This document shows, piece by piece, positions 39,537 to 49,608 of a DNA stretch of 64,000 nt. The DNA is from Burkholderia ubonensis (GTDB lineage Bacteria > Pseudomonadota > Gammaproteobacteria > Burkholderiales > Burkholderiaceae). The stretch lies in the NCBI RefSeq assembly GCF_902833085.1, contig NZ_CADFEB010000002.1, positions 248,001-312,000 on the forward strand, written 5' to 3'. The position numbers were made by a program, and so were the translations under genes. Position 1 is the stretch's first letter; every line of letters begins with the position of its first letter. A model generated the notes under the pieces. It made no database searches. It was not told the DNA's origin and saw nothing but the letters and a program-made list of their open reading frames with translations.

Positions 39537-40223
39537 TTGACTCGCCGCCTCATCATCGATCCCGAAGTGCTGCCGGTCGAAGGCACCAGTGCCGGCCTGC
39601 CGCCCATCGATCGCGAACGGATGACGCCATCCGGCATGCGCGACCGCTTTGCCCGTCAGCTCGAATGGACCGTCGAACCTTTCGAATCCCGTGTCGTGGA
39701 AGGCGTCGATCCGCGCAGCGCGGCCGTGCTCGTGCCGCTCGTCGTCCGTGACGCCGGCCTGACCGTGCTGCTCACGCAGCGTGCCGATCACCTGAACGAT
39801 CATGCCGGACAGGTCAGCTTTCCCGGCGGCCGGCGCGAGCCGTTCGACCGTGACGCGACCGCGACGGCGTTGCGCGAGGCGAAGGAGGAGATCGGGCTCG
39901 CCGGCGAGCAGGTCGAGATCCTCGGCGCGTTGCCGGACTACCTGACGGGCACCGGCTTTTGCGTGACGCCGGTCGTCGGTCTCGTGCATCCACCCTTCAC
40001 GGTGCAGGCGGATACGTTCGAAGTCGCCGAGATCTTCGAGGTGCCGCTCGCGTTCCTGATGAATCCGGCGAACCATCAGATCCGCACATTCCGTTGGGAC
40101 GGCGGAGAGCGTCGTTTTTTTGCGATGCCTTATCCGCGCGGCGACGGGGGCGGAGATTACTTCATCTGGGGCGCAACTGCCGGCATGTTGCGCAATCTGT
40201 ACCGCTTCTTGGTCGCGAAATGA
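39537..40223 (+). CDS. CoA pyrophosphatase, Nudix family (NudL-like)
   Basis: A 228-residue Nudix hydrolase predicted to split CoA or acyl-CoA into phosphopantetheine and 3',5'-ADP. It shows the CoA-type upstream signature LLTQRADHLNDHAGQVSFPG and the Nudix box (GGRREPFDRD, REAKEEIG). The only sensible start is TTG at 39537, preceded by AAGAGAG, giving TRRLIIDPEVLPVEG. No neighbour points to regulation. Confidence 0.9.
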   Translation: MTRRLIIDPEVLPVEGTSAGLPPIDRERMTPSGMRDRFARQLEWTVEPFESRVVEGVDPRSAAVLVPLVVRDAGLTVLLTQRADHLNDHAGQVSFPGGRREPFDRDATATALREAKEEIGLAGEQVEILGALPDYLTGTGFCVTPVVGLVHPPFTVQADTFEVAEIFEVPLAFLMNPANHQIRTFRWDGGERRFFAMPYPRGDGGGDYFIWGATAGMLRNLYRFLVAK

Positions 40224-40335
40224 ACATGCGCGCCGTTCCGCGCGCGCGGACGGCCGCAGGCGTCGGCAGCCATGCCCGGCTTACGCTGTGCTATCGTTAT
40301 GCAAAAAATGACATAACCCGAAGACGGCGCTACGC

Positions 40336-41274
40336 ATGACTTTCTTTTCGGTTCTTCTCGCCCTCATCATCGAACAGGTCCGCGCATTGTCGCCGAGCAA
40401 TCCGGTGTTCGCCCTGTTTCAGTTTCATGCGGAAACCGTCGCGCATGGCCTCGACGCAGGCAAGCAGAAGCACGGCATCCTTGCCTGGCTCGCGGTCGTG
40501 CTGCCGTGGGTGCTGGTCGTCGCGCTGATCTATTTCCTGCTGTACAAGGTGAGCTTCGTGCTCGCGTTCCTGTGGAACGTCGCCGTCGTGTATTTCACGC
40601 TCGGCTTCCGCCAGTTCAGCCATTACTTCACCGATATCCATCTCGCGCTGAACAACGACGACGTGCCGCGCGCGCGCGAAATCCTGCACGAGTGGACGGG
40701 CATCGACACGGTCGACATGCCGGTCGGCGAGATCGTCCGCCATACGCTGATCCATGCGGTCGTCGCGTCGCATCGCCACGTGTTCGGCGTGTTCTTCTGG
40801 TACGTGCTGCCGGTCGGCCCTGCAGGCGCGGTGCTGTATCGCATTTCCGAATACCTGGCGCGCAGCTGGTCGACGCCGGCCGACGACCGCACCGCCGCCT
40901 TCTCGACGTTCGCACAGCGCGCGTTCTTCGTGATCGACTGGGTGCCCTCGCGGCTGACTGCGCTGGGCTTCGCGATCGTCGGCAACTTCGAGGATGCGAT
41001 CTATGCGTGGCGCAATCACACGCGCCAGTGGCCCGACCCGAACGACGGCGTGCTGCTGGCGGCGGGCAGCGGGGCGCTCGGCGCGCGGCTGGCCGGGCCG
41101 CTCGCCGAGCCGTCGAGCCTCGACGCGCTGGCGGTCGGTGAAAGCGGCCCGTTGACGGTGGGCGACGATTGCACGCCGCGCACGCTGCAGTCGGCGGTCG
41201 GCCTCGTGTGGCGCGCGGTGATTCTGTGGATGATCCTGCTGCTGATGCTGACGATCGCGGTCTGGGTGTCCTGA
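40336..41274 (+). CDS. CobD/CbiB-family inner-membrane protein
   Basis: A 312-residue membrane protein with about four to five hydrophobic helices (LAWLAVVLPWVLVVALIYFL, VFGVFFWYVLPVGPAGAVL, VILWMILLLMLTIAVWV). It resembles the CbiB/CobD fold of the adenosylcobinamide-phosphate synthase superfamily, which includes AmpE-like proteins. No cobalamin genes are nearby, so true cobalamin synthesis is doubtful. It may be a divergent paralogue. A terminator follows. Confidence 0.75.
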   Translation: MTFFSVLLALIIEQVRALSPSNPVFALFQFHAETVAHGLDAGKQKHGILAWLAVVLPWVLVVALIYFLLYKVSFVLAFLWNVAVVYFTLGFRQFSHYFTDIHLALNNDDVPRAREILHEWTGIDTVDMPVGEIVRHTLIHAVVASHRHVFGVFFWYVLPVGPAGAVLYRISEYLARSWSTPADDRTAAFSTFAQRAFFVIDWVPSRLTALGFAIVGNFEDAIYAWRNHTRQWPDPNDGVLLAAGSGALGARLAGPLAEPSSLDALAVGESGPLTVGDDCTPRTLQSAVGLVWRAVILWMILLLMLTIAVWVS

Positions 41275-41298
41275 CGCAGGGCCCGGAGCGGAACGCAC

Positions 41299-41325
41299 AA
41301 GGCCGGCTCGACGCCGGCCTTTTTG
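41299..41325. terminator. Terminator between convergent genes
   Basis: AAGGCCGGC/GCCGGCCTT arms (41299-41307, 41313-41321) with T run on plus and A run on the other side. Serves the CobD-like gene and the DUF2007 gene. Confidence 0.85.
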
Positions 41326-41332
41326 CTGTGCG

Positions 41333-41653
41333 TCAGCCGTCGCGCGGGTCGCGCACCGCGCCGCAATGCCAGCAGGCGGTGAATTGCGCTTCGAGCGACT
41401 CACCGCACTGCGGGCAGCGCCAGGGCGTCGCGCCGGCGGCCGGGCCGCGCGACGCGGCGTCTAGGAGGCGCCGCGCAAGCGCTTCGTCGCGTTCGTCGTC
41501 GAGCCAGACTTCGGGCGCGCACGCGTCGGCCGGCAGGCCGCCGAGCGCGCCCGTCGCATAGCGGTTGTGCAGCTCGCAGCCGACGCCGGCCGCCTCGAGG
41601 ACATTGGCCCAATGCTGCGCGGTCGCAAGATCCGGCGCCTTGAAACGCATCAT
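41333..41653 (-). CDS. DUF2007 (putative signal-transducing) protein with zinc ribbon
   Basis: A 106-residue protein with a ferredoxin-like DUF2007 domain at the N-terminus (FKAPDLATAQHWANVLEAAG, EVWLDDERDEALARRLL). A C-terminal zinc ribbon has two C-X2-C pairs (CPQC and CWHC). Function unknown. Start at 41653 or the adjacent 41650. It lies 90 bases downstream of rsgA on the same strand. Confidence 0.82.
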   Translation of the reverse strand: MMRFKAPDLATAQHWANVLEAAGVGCELHNRYATGALGGLPADACAPEVWLDDERDEALARRLLDAASRGPAAGATPWRCPQCGESLEAQFTACWHCGAVRDPRDG

Positions 41654-41743
41654 CGCTCCTGTCGGTGACGGGCCGGGCAACGGGCATTGCGCGGGGCAGG
41701 GTGGCCCGGCCGCGCAGCGCGCTCCGTGCGCGCCGTCCGGACG

Positions 41744-42691
41744 TCAACGTACGACCTGGCTCGCCTCGTGCACCAGTTGCGCGTACAACGCGTGCCGCGA
41801 CGGCGCGATGCGGCCGTCGGCGACGGCTTCCAGGATCGCGCAGCCCGGCTCGTGCAGATGATGACAATTATAGAAACGGCAGTCCGCCAGCAGCGGGCGG
41901 AACTCCGGGAACGCGCGCTCGAGGCGCCCTTCGGTCAGATGATAGAGGCCGAATTCCTGGAAGCCCGGCGAATCGATCAGCGCGCCGTCGCTGCCGGGCA
42001 GCGGATAGAGCCGCGTGAACGTCGTCGTGTGCCGGCCGCTGTTCAGCGCCGCCGAGATCTCGCGCGTCGCGGCTTCGGCGTCGGGCACGAGCAGGTTCAC
42101 GAGCGTCGACTTGCCCATCCCCGACTGGCCGAGCAGGATCGTCGAATGGCCCGCCAGATGCGGCATCAGCTGCGCACGCGCGTCGTCGGGCGCGCCCTTG
42201 ACCGACAGTTCCAGCACGTCATAGCCGAGCGCGCGATACGGCGCGAGCCGCTCGCGGGCGACCGGCAGCGCCGCCTCGACGTCGATCTTGTTCAGCACGA
42301 CGAGCGGCTTCAGGTCGTTCGCGTCGGCGGCGATCAGCGCACGCCCGAGCAGGTCCTCGCTGAAATAGGGCTCGGTTGCGAGCACGATCAGCAGCTGGTC
42401 GAGGTTGGCCGCGAACAGCTTCGACTTGAACTGGTCGGAGCGATACAGCAGGTTGCGGCGTTCGCCGATCTCGACGATCACGCCCTGGTCGGCGGACGTG
42501 CGCTCGTACGCGACGCGGTCGCCGACCGCGACGTCGCTCTTCTTGCCGCGCGGGAAGCACTGCAGCATCGGGCCGCCTTCGTCGGGCGCGACGATGTAGT
42601 GGCGGCCGTGCGCCGCGATCACGCGGCCTTCGGCGCGTGCCGCGCCCGAGGCGCGCGGGGCCGGCTTGCGGGGGGAGGTCGGCCGGCTCAT
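41744..42691 (-). CDS. rsgA: Ribosome small-subunit GTPase
   Basis: RsgA is a circularly permuted GTPase that assists late 30S maturation and removal of RbfA. The 315-residue protein has an N-terminal OB fold. The permuted G motifs are G4 VVLNKIDV, G1 [16 protein letters not shown] and G3 [11 protein letters not shown] zinc finger ([14 protein letters not shown]) follows. The ATG overlaps the stop of the upstream M48 gene by 4 bases (ATGA), so translation is coupled. Confidence 0.95.
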   Translation of the reverse strand: MSRPTSPRKPAPRASGAARAEGRVIAAHGRHYIVAPDEGGPMLQCFPRGKKSDVAVGDRVAYERTSADQGVIVEIGERRNLLYRSDQFKSKLFAANLDQLLIVLATEPYFSEDLLGRALIAADANDLKPLVVLNKIDVEAALPVARERLAPYRALGYDVLELSVKGAPDDARAQLMPHLAGHSTILLGQSGMGKSTLVNLLVPDAEAATREISAALNSGRHTTTFTRLYPLPGSDGALIDSPGFQEFGLYHLTEGRLERAFPEFRPLLADCRFYNCHHLHEPGCAILEAVADGRIAPSRHALYAQLVHEASQVVR

Positions 42692-43947
42692 GCGCGCTGC
42701 AGCAGCCGGTCGATCCGCTGCGACGCGGGCGGGTGCGAATAGTAGAAGGCCGTGTAGACCGGGTCGGGCGTCAGCGTCGACGCATTGTCCTCGTACAGCT
42801 TCACGAGCGCGCTGACGAGATCCTGCGCGTCGGTCTGGCTGGCGGCGAATGCGTCCGCCTCGAATTCGTGCTTGCGCGACGTGAGGCTGCCGATCGGCGT
42901 CGCGAAGAACAGGAACACGGGGATCGCGAGGAAGAACAGCACGAGCGCCGCGCCGGCGTTGCTGGAGTCGAGCGACGGTGTGACGCCGAGCCCCGTATAG
43001 AACCACACGCGCTGCGCGAGCCAGCCGAGCAGCGCGAGCAGCGCGAGGCTCAGCACGAACGACACGAGCATGCGCTTCATCACGTGGCGGCGCTTGAAAT
43101 GGCCGAGCTCGTGCGCGAGCACGGCCTCGATCTCCTCGCCGGACAGCCGCGCGAGCAGCGTGTCGAAGAACACGATCCGCTTGGACGCGCCGAAGCCGGT
43201 GAAGTAAGCGTTGCCGTGCGCGGACCGGCGGCTGCCGTCCATCACGAACAGGCCCTTTGCCGCGAAGCCGCAGCGCTTCATCAGCGACTCGATGCGCTCG
43301 CGCAGCGCGTCGTCCTTCAGCGGTTCGAACTTGTTGAAGAGCGGGGCGATGAAGCTCGGGTAGATCAGCAGCACGAGCATCTGGAACGCGACCCAGACGA
43401 TCCACGTCCACAGCCACCACAGGCTGCCGGCCTGGTTCATCAGCCACAGCACGACGAACAGCAGCGGCAGGCCGAGCGCGGCGCCGAGCAGCACGTTCTT
43501 CAGCATGTCGGTGAAGAACAGGCGCTTGGCCATCCGGTTGAAGCCGAAGCGCTGCTCGATGCCGAACTGGCGGTAATACTCGAACGGCACGTCGATCACG
43601 CTCGTGATCGCGAACACCGCCGCGACGAGCGCGACCTGCTGCCCGTAGCCGCGGCCGAGCCAGCCGGACAGCAGCGCATCGAGCGCGCCGACGCCGCCGA
43701 GCAGCGTGAGGCCGACCAGCACGGCCGCGCTGACGACGATCTCGAGCATCGTCAGCCGGGTGCGCTCGACCGTGTAGTCGGCCGCGCGCTGGTGCGCGGA
43801 CAGCGGGATGGTCGCGCTGAAGCGGGCAGGGACGCGGTTGCGGTGCGCGGCGACGAAGCGGACCTGCCGCGACGCGAGCCACAGCTTGGTGACGACCATC
43901 GCGAGCACGGCGAGCGCGAACAGCAGGGTGAACGAAAAAGGTGACAT
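42688..43947 (-). CDS. M48-family (Ste24/CAAX prenyl protease-type) membrane metalloprotease
   Basis: A 419-residue membrane protease with several transmembrane helices and the zinc site [19 protein letters not shown] (HEXXH). The third ligand glutamate lies in [13 protein letters not shown]. It belongs to the Ste24-like group; bacterial members probably take part in membrane protein quality control. The ATG at 43947 (MSPFSFT) is chosen over a TTG at 43959. It is the first gene of the M48-rsgA pair. Confidence 0.9.
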   Translation of the reverse strand: MSPFSFTLLFALAVLAMVVTKLWLASRQVRFVAAHRNRVPARFSATIPLSAHQRAADYTVERTRLTMLEIVVSAAVLVGLTLLGGVGALDALLSGWLGRGYGQQVALVAAVFAITSVIDVPFEYYRQFGIEQRFGFNRMAKRLFFTDMLKNVLLGAALGLPLLFVVLWLMNQAGSLWWLWTWIVWVAFQMLVLLIYPSFIAPLFNKFEPLKDDALRERIESLMKRCGFAAKGLFVMDGSRRSAHGNAYFTGFGASKRIVFFDTLLARLSGEEIEAVLAHELGHFKRRHVMKRMLVSFVLSLALLALLGWLAQRVWFYTGLGVTPSLDSSNAGAALVLFFLAIPVFLFFATPIGSLTSRKHEFEADAFAASQTDAQDLVSALVKLYEDNASTLTPDPVYTAFYYSHPPASQRIDRLLQRA

Positions 43948-44064
43948 CGAAGGCGCCAAAGGGTTCTATGCGAGAATTATATGTTCTTGCGGACCGGGCC
44001 CGCTGACGCGAAACCGGCCGCCGGGGCGGCGCCTTGCGCTGTCCGCCATTTTCCAGGATGACTC

Positions 44065-44685
44065 ATGACCGATACCCCCGCTTCCGCCAGCCAGCCCGAA
44101 CTCGTGCGCAACGAGTTGAATCTCGTCTGGCTCGACATGGAAATGACGGGCCTCGACCCGGATAACGACCGCATCATCGAGATCGCGGTCGTCGTGACCA
44201 ATTCGACGCTCGAGATCGCGGTCGAAGGCCCGGTGTTCGCAATCCACCAGAGCGACGCGACGCTCGCGAAGATGGACGACTGGAACAAGAACACGCACGG
44301 CCGCTCGGGCCTGATCGACCGCGTGCGTGCGTCGACCGTGACCGAAGCGGACGCCGCCGCGCAGCTCCAGGCGTTCCTCTCGCAGTACGCATCGCCCGGC
44401 AAGTCGCCGATGTGCGGCAATTCGATCTGCCAGGACCGCCGCTTCATGGCGCGCTGGATGCCGGACCTCGAGCGCTTCTTCCATTACCGCAACCTCGACG
44501 TCAGCACGCTCAAGGAGCTGTGCCGCCGCTGGCAGCCGGCGATCTACAAGGGCTTCCAGAAGCGCGCGATGCATACGGCGCTGGCCGACATCCACGAGTC
44601 GATCGACGAGCTGAAGTACTACCGCGAGCATTTCCTGATCCCGGCCACGCCGGCGCCGGCCGGCGAATCCGCGCCGGCCGCCTGA
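44065..44685 (+). CDS. orn: Oligoribonuclease
   Basis: Orn degrades 2-5-nt RNAs and completes c-di-GMP breakdown by hydrolysing pGpG. The 206-residue DEDDh exonuclease has [20 protein letters not shown] (Asp and Glu), the second Asp in [12 protein letters not shown], and [14 protein letters not shown] (His and Asp). The C-terminus is extended by about 20 Ala/Pro-rich residues. Divergent from the M48 gene; the Ala/Pro tail is unlike E. coli Orn. Confidence 0.95.
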   Translation: MTDTPASASQPELVRNELNLVWLDMEMTGLDPDNDRIIEIAVVVTNSTLEIAVEGPVFAIHQSDATLAKMDDWNKNTHGRSGLIDRVRASTVTEADAAAQLQAFLSQYASPGKSPMCGNSICQDRRFMARWMPDLERFFHYRNLDVSTLKELCRRWQPAIYKGFQKRAMHTALADIHESIDELKYYREHFLIPATPAPAGESAPAA

Positions 44686-44713
44686 GCGGGCCGGTTTGCT
44701 CCACCGCGCCGCG

Positions 44714-45331
44714 TCAGCGCGGCGCGCGCTGCGCGCTCTTCGGCCGGAACGCCGCGACCACCGCGGCGTCGGTCTCGATGTACGGGCCGCCGATCAGGTC
44801 GACGCAATAGGGCACCGCGGCGAAGATGCCGGGCACGGTGGCGCGGCCGTCCGCGTCGCGCAGCCCTTCGAGGGTTTCCTTGATCGATTTCGGCTGGCCC
44901 GGCAGGTTGATGATCAGCGCCGCATGGTCGGCCGTCTCGCGGATGACCGCGACCTGCCGCGACAGGATCGCGGTCGGCACGAAATTCAGGCTGATCTGCC
45001 GCATCTGCTCGCCGAATCCCGGCATTTCCTTCGTCGCCACCGCGAGCGTCGCCTCGGGCGTCACGTCGCGGCGCGCCGGGCCGGTGCCGCCCGTCGTCAG
45101 CACGAGGTCGCAGCCGGCCGTGTCGACCAGCTCGACGAGCGTCGCGGAGATCGTCGCGGCGTCGTCCTGGATCAGCCGGGTCTCGGCGCGCCACGGCGAA
45201 CTCAGCGCGGCGGCGAGCCAGTCCTGCAGTGCCGGAATGCCCTTGTCCTCGTAGACGCCGGTGCTCGCGCGGTCGCTGATCGACACGAGGCCGACCACCA
45301 GCTCGTCGGGATGGTTACGCTTCGTCGCCAT
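44714..45331 (-). CDS. mog: Molybdopterin adenylyltransferase (MogA/MoaB family)
   Basis: Mog adenylylates molybdopterin before molybdenum insertion. The 205-residue protein begins [20 protein letters not shown] and has the family motif [20 protein letters not shown], and [16 protein letters not shown]. Its 5' end overlaps the darP stop by 17 bases, so the two are probably co-translated. The plain fold means MoaB-like function cannot be excluded. Confidence 0.9.
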   Translation of the reverse strand: MATKRNHPDELVVGLVSISDRASTGVYEDKGIPALQDWLAAALSSPWRAETRLIQDDAATISATLVELVDTAGCDLVLTTGGTGPARRDVTPEATLAVATKEMPGFGEQMRQISLNFVPTAILSRQVAVIRETADHAALIINLPGQPKSIKETLEGLRDADGRATVPGIFAAVPYCVDLIGGPYIETDAAVVAAFRPKSAQRAPR

Positions 45332-45917
45332 GATCCTCTCCGGCGGACTCGTCTTCGTCGTCGTCCGCGTCAGGTGCGCCGCTCGCGGTCTTGATCCACT
45401 GGAACAGCTCGCGGAAGTAGCGCGGCGGCTTGTTCTGCTGCGCCTCCCTGCGGGCATTGCGGATCAGCGTACGGCCTTCCTGCACGTCGGCGTCCGGATG
45501 CTGGCGCACGAATTCGGTCAGCGCGGCGTCGTCGGCCAGCAGCTGCTCGCGGGTGCGTTCGATCCAGTGCAGGCGGGCCGTCGCGGCCTTGTTCACGCCG
45601 CGCTGCGCGTCGAGCGCGGTGCGCAGCGCGGCCGTCTCGTCGTCGGTCAGCGAGCGCATCACGCGGCCGACGTACTGGAGCTGGCGGCGCTTGCCTTCAT
45701 GATCGGTGATGCGGCGCGCTTCGCGCACCGCATCCGCGAGGTCTTCGGGCATCGGCATGCGCTTGAGTGCGTCTTTCGGCAGGTCGACGAGCGCCTGGCC
45801 GAGTTCCTGCAGCGCGTGCATTTCGCGCTTCAACTGGGATTTGCTGGGGCGATCGTAGCCGTGGCCGGCGTCGTCGTCGGCGTGCTCGATCGGCTGAATA
45901 CGGGTTTTGCGTGTCAT
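45315..45917 (-). CDS. darP: Ribosome biogenesis factor DarP (YjgA, DUF615)
   Basis: A 200-residue DUF615 protein associated with the 50S subunit (dual-action ribosomal maturation protein). Conserved stretches: [40 protein letters not shown] and [15 protein letters not shown]. The ATG at 45917 ([12 protein letters not shown]) is the family start. The C-terminal tail is very acidic. Divergent from pmbA, overlapping mog. Confidence 0.92.
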   Translation of the reverse strand: MTRKTRIQPIEHADDDAGHGYDRPSKSQLKREMHALQELGQALVDLPKDALKRMPMPEDLADAVREARRITDHEGKRRQLQYVGRVMRSLTDDETAALRTALDAQRGVNKAATARLHWIERTREQLLADDAALTEFVRQHPDADVQEGRTLIRNARREAQQNKPPRYFRELFQWIKTASGAPDADDDEDESAGEDHGDEA

Positions 45918-46069
45918 GGGCGGCATTGTATCGCGCCGCGGCCGCCCCAAGCTTCTCCGTTCCGGTATCCCGGACCCGAAATGAAACGGCCCCGGCGCAC
46001 ACTGATATGATCGCGGAATACGACATTTTGAACACGCGGGCCGCGAGCCCGCCACCGGATAAAACGAAG

Positions 46070-47440
46070 ATGGCTGCCAATCTCGACACGCAAGCGCGCT
46101 ATTTCCCGCATACGCAGGATCAGCTGAAAGAAATCGCCTCGGACATCCTCCGGCACGCGAAGGCGCTCGGCGCGTCGGACGCCGCGACCGAAATCTCCGA
46201 AGGCGACGGCCTGTCGGTGTCGGTGCGCCGCGGCGAGGTCGAGACGATCGAGCACAATCGCGACAAGATGGTCGGCGTGACCGTGTTCATCGGCAAGAAG
46301 CGCGGCAATGCGAGCACGTCGGATTTTTCGCCGTCCGCGATCAAGGACACCGTCGCCGCCGCATACAACATCGCGCGCTTCACCGCCGAGGACGACGCGG
46401 CCGGGCTCGCCGAGGCCGAACTGCTCGAGACGGCGCCGCGCGACCTCGACCTCTACCACCCGTGGGAGCTGTCCGCCGACGACGCGGTCGAGATTGCCCG
46501 CCGCGCGGAAGACGCCGCGTTCGCGGTCAGTCCGCAGATCCGCAATTCGGAAGGCGCGAGCGTGTCCGCGCAGCATTCGCAGTTCGTGCTCGCGACGTCG
46601 CGCGGCTTCCTCGCCGGCTATCCGTATTCGCGCCATTACATCGCCTGCGCGCCGATCGCCGGCACCGGCCGCCACATGCAGCGCGACGACTGGTACACGT
46701 CGAAGCGCAGCGCGGCCGACCTCGCGGCGCCGGAAGCGGTCGGGCGCTATGCGGCCGAGCGTGCGCTCGCGCGGATGGGCGCGCGCCGCCTCGACACCCG
46801 CAAGGTGCCGGTGCTGTTCGAGGCGCCGCTCGCGGCCGGGCTGCTCGGCGCGTTCGTGCAGGCGGTGAGCGGCGGCGCGCTGTACCGCAAGACCTCGTTC
46901 CTCGTCGACAGCCTCGGCAAGCCGGTGTTCGCGCCGCACGTGCAGATCGTCGAGGATCCGCACGTGCCGCGCGCGATGGGCAGCGCGCCGTTCGACGAGG
47001 AAGGCGTGCGCACGCGCGCGCGCAGCGTCGTCAAGGATGGCGTCGTCGAGGGCTATTTCCTGTCGACCTACTCGGCGCGCAAGCTCGGCACGCAGACGAC
47101 CGGCAACGCCGGCGGCTCGCACAACCTCGCGCTGCGCAGCAGCAACACGCAGTCGGGCGACGATTTCGACGCGATGCTGAAGAAGCTCGGCACGGGCCTG
47201 TTGCTGACCGAGCTGATGGGGCAGGGCGTGAACTACGTGACGGGCGACTATTCGCGCGGCGCGGCGGGGTTCTGGGTCGAGAACGGCGTGATCCAGTACC
47301 CGGTCGAGGAGATCACGGTCGCGAGCACGCTGCAGGAGATGTTCCGGCACATCGTCGCGATCGGCGCGGATTCGATCGTGCGCGGCACGAAGGAAACCGG
47401 CTCGGTGCTGATCGAGCAGATGACGATCGCCGGGCAGTAA
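46070..47440 (+). CDS. pmbA: Metalloprotease subunit PmbA (TldE)
   Basis: PmbA/TldE forms a heterodimer with TldD that processes small peptides such as microcin precursors and may assist antitoxin turnover. The 456-residue protein has the N-terminal helical domain, the middle region [18 protein letters not shown] and the C-terminal [18 protein letters not shown]. The ATG at 46070 is preferred to an in-frame start at 46006. darP is divergent from it in E. coli too, an order conserved across proteobacteria. Confidence 0.93.
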   Translation: MAANLDTQARYFPHTQDQLKEIASDILRHAKALGASDAATEISEGDGLSVSVRRGEVETIEHNRDKMVGVTVFIGKKRGNASTSDFSPSAIKDTVAAAYNIARFTAEDDAAGLAEAELLETAPRDLDLYHPWELSADDAVEIARRAEDAAFAVSPQIRNSEGASVSAQHSQFVLATSRGFLAGYPYSRHYIACAPIAGTGRHMQRDDWYTSKRSAADLAAPEAVGRYAAERALARMGARRLDTRKVPVLFEAPLAAGLLGAFVQAVSGGALYRKTSFLVDSLGKPVFAPHVQIVEDPHVPRAMGSAPFDEEGVRTRARSVVKDGVVEGYFLSTYSARKLGTQTTGNAGGSHNLALRSSNTQSGDDFDAMLKKLGTGLLLTELMGQGVNYVTGDYSRGAAGFWVENGVIQYPVEEITVASTLQEMFRHIVAIGADSIVRGTKETGSVLIEQMTIAGQ

Positions 47441-47489
47441 GCCGCGTCGCGCGGCCCGCGCCGGCCAGGCCGGTGCCCCGACAAGCACG

Positions 47490-47523
47490 GCCCGATCGGC
47501 AAATCGCCGGTCGGGCTTTTTTC
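47490..47523. terminator. Terminator between pmbA and folA
   Basis: GCCCGATCGGC/GCCGGTCGGGC arms with a 5-nt AAATC loop and six T on the plus strand. It is between convergent genes and ends pmbA; its value for folA is less clear. Confidence 0.8.
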
Positions 47524-47534
47524 ATGAGCGCGCG

Positions 47535-48035
47535 TCAGCCGCGCTTTTTCTCGTAGACGACGAATGCGTAGCCGAACGTGTTCGGCGCGGCGGCCTGGTG
47601 CGAATCGCGCGACACTTCCTGCCAGTGCGCGGGATCGGGTGCGGGGAACGACGCGTCGCCGTCGAAATCGGCGTCGATCTCGGTGACGACCAGCTTGTCG
47701 GCGAGCGCGAGGCCTTCCGCATAGAGCTGCGCGCCACCGATCAGGAACGCTTCGGGCGCGCCGTCGCGCGCGGCGAGCGCGAGCGCGTCGGCGAGCGACG
47801 TGACGGTGTCGCAGCCGTCGAAGCGGCGCGCCCCGTCGCGCGTGACGACGATGTTGCGGCGCCCGGGCAGCGGCCGGCCGATCGATTCGTGGGTCTTGCG
47901 GCCCATCACGATCGGCGCGCCCATCGTCGTGCGCTTGAAGAAGGCGAGATCCTCTGGAAGTTTCCAGGGCAACTGGTTGTCGCGGCCGATGATGCCATTG
48001 CGGGCGCGCGCGACGATCAGGGTCAGCGTCGTCAT
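47535..48035 (-). CDS. folA: Dihydrofolate reductase
   Basis: FolA regenerates tetrahydrofolate with NADPH. The 166-residue protein shows [20 protein letters not shown], the active-site Asp in [28 protein letters not shown] and the NADPH-binding region [12 protein letters not shown]. Standard chromosomal type, so trimethoprim susceptibility cannot be judged from this alone. It lies 94 bases downstream of the EBP gene at 48130-49608 on the same strand. Confidence 0.96.
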   Translation of the reverse strand: MTTLTLIVARARNGIIGRDNQLPWKLPEDLAFFKRTTMGAPIVMGRKTHESIGRPLPGRRNIVVTRDGARRFDGCDTVTSLADALALAARDGAPEAFLIGGAQLYAEGLALADKLVVTEIDADFDGDASFPAPDPAHWQEVSRDSHQAAAPNTFGYAFVVYEKKRG

Positions 48036-48129
48036 GAACGTAGGAAAGGGGAAAGCGGGAACGGCGCCGATTCTACCGGAATGCCGGCGCGCATCGCTCG
48101 TCGAGTTCGGCTCGATCCGTTCGCCGCAT

Positions 48130-49608
48130 CTATCCCCGGTGCTCGTCGCCGCCCGCCGCCGCGCGCTGCTCGGCGTCGGACAGCTCGCGCAGCCCGTGCG
48201 CGCCCATCAGGCGGTACAGCGTGACGCGCGAGATGCCGAGTTCCGCGGCGGCTTCCGCGAGCCGGTGCCGGTGGCGCAGCAGCGCCGCCTCGATCGCGCG
48301 CTTCTCCGCGTGCTCGCGGGCCTCGGCGAGCGTCGACGACTGCTGGGCGGCGTACGGCCCGAGATCGAGGTCGGCAGCCGAGATCAGCCGGCCGTCGGCC
48401 ATCACGATCGCGCGGCGGATCCGGTTGATCAGCTCGCGCACGTTGCCCGGCCACGGGTAGCTGTACATCGCCTCGATCGCGCAGGGCGTGAAGCCGCGGA
48501 TCTTCCGCGCGCTGTCGCTGCGGAACTTCAGCAGCACGTGATGCGCGAGCAGTTCGATGTCCTTGCCGCGCGCGCGCAGCGGCGGCTCGTCGATGCGCAG
48601 CACGCACAGGCGATGGAACAGGTCGGCGCGAAAGGCGCCGTCGCGCATCGCCGCCTCGAGGTCGACGTGTGTCGCCGAGATGATGCGGACATCGACCGGA
48701 ATCGATTCGTGGCCGCCGAGCCGTTCGATCTTGCCCTCCTGCAGGAAGCGCAGCATGCTTGCCTGGCTCTCGAGCGGCATGTCGCCGATCTCGTCGAGGA
48801 ACAGCGTACCGCCATGCGCGGCCTCGACGCGGCCGATCTTGCGCTGGTGCGCACCGGTGAATGCGCCGCGCTCGTAGCCGAACAATTCGGATTGCAGCAG
48901 ATGATGCGGAATCGCGCCGCAATTGATCGCGACGAACGGCGCCTTGCGGTGCGACGAGCGCTCGTGGATCGCGAGCGCGGTCAGTTCCTTGCCGGTGCCC
49001 GATTCCCCGGAAATGAACACGGTCGCATCGGTGTTGGCGACCTTGCGGATCGTGCGGAACAGCTTCTGCATCGCATCGCAGGTGCCGACCATTTCGTCGT
49101 CGCCGGTTGCGGCGACGTCGGTCGCGAGATCGAGGTCGCACAGCGTCATCATTCCGTACGCGTGACCGACGAGGTAGTCGATCGTCGTGAGCGTCGGCGC
49201 GTCTTTCAGATAGTCGAAGCAGCACTGGCGGATCAGCTTGCGGATGTCGGGCTCGGCGAGGCGCGTGGAGTCGGCGAGCGCGATCCAGCCGATCTGCTGA
49301 TGGCGCAGGATCGGCTCGAGCGTGGCGAGATCGCGCGCCACGAAGCCGTCGAGATCGACGATGCCCGCATGTGCGGCTTCCGGCTTCACGAGCCGCTGCG
49401 CGTCGTGTGCGCTTCTCGCATGCAGCACGTCCCAGCGGCGCTCGAGCAGATGCGCAACGAGCGTCGCGTCAGGGTGGCGGGACAGATACACGAGCGGCCG
49501 GACAGCATGCGGGTGGCCGTGAGCGGCGGCGCCGTCCGAGCACGCGATCGTCAGTCGCGGCACGAAGCCCTGCGGGGCGGCTGAGGTGACGGAATGGGAG
49601 TCATGCAC
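48130..49608 (-). CDS. Sigma-54-dependent transcriptional activator (enhancer-binding protein), paralogue 1
   Basis: A 492-residue EBP. An N-terminal receiver-like domain (about 37-160) resembles the VpsR type and has Asp 85 in AGIVDLDGF. The AAA+ domain has Walker A GESGTGKE (201-208), the sigma-54 contact loop GAFTGA (248-253) and Walker [12 protein letters not shown] (267-276 region). The C-terminal Fis-type HTH includes SRVTLYRLM. The start is GTG at 49608, with GAGG 7 bases upstream. It is closely similar to the EBP at 52001. Divergent orientation, folA downstream. Target inferred, not shown. Confidence 0.92.
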   Translation of the reverse strand: MHDSHSVTSAAPQGFVPRLTIACSDGAAAHGHPHAVRPLVYLSRHPDATLVAHLLERRWDVLHARSAHDAQRLVKPEAAHAGIVDLDGFVARDLATLEPILRHQQIGWIALADSTRLAEPDIRKLIRQCCFDYLKDAPTLTTIDYLVGHAYGMMTLCDLDLATDVAATGDDEMVGTCDAMQKLFRTIRKVANTDATVFISGESGTGKELTALAIHERSSHRKAPFVAINCGAIPHHLLQSELFGYERGAFTGAHQRKIGRVEAAHGGTLFLDEIGDMPLESQASMLRFLQEGKIERLGGHESIPVDVRIISATHVDLEAAMRDGAFRADLFHRLCVLRIDEPPLRARGKDIELLAHHVLLKFRSDSARKIRGFTPCAIEAMYSYPWPGNVRELINRIRRAIVMADGRLISAADLDLGPYAAQQSSTLAEAREHAEKRAIEAALLRHRHRLAEAAAELGISRVTLYRLMGAHGLRELSDAEQRAAAGGDEHRG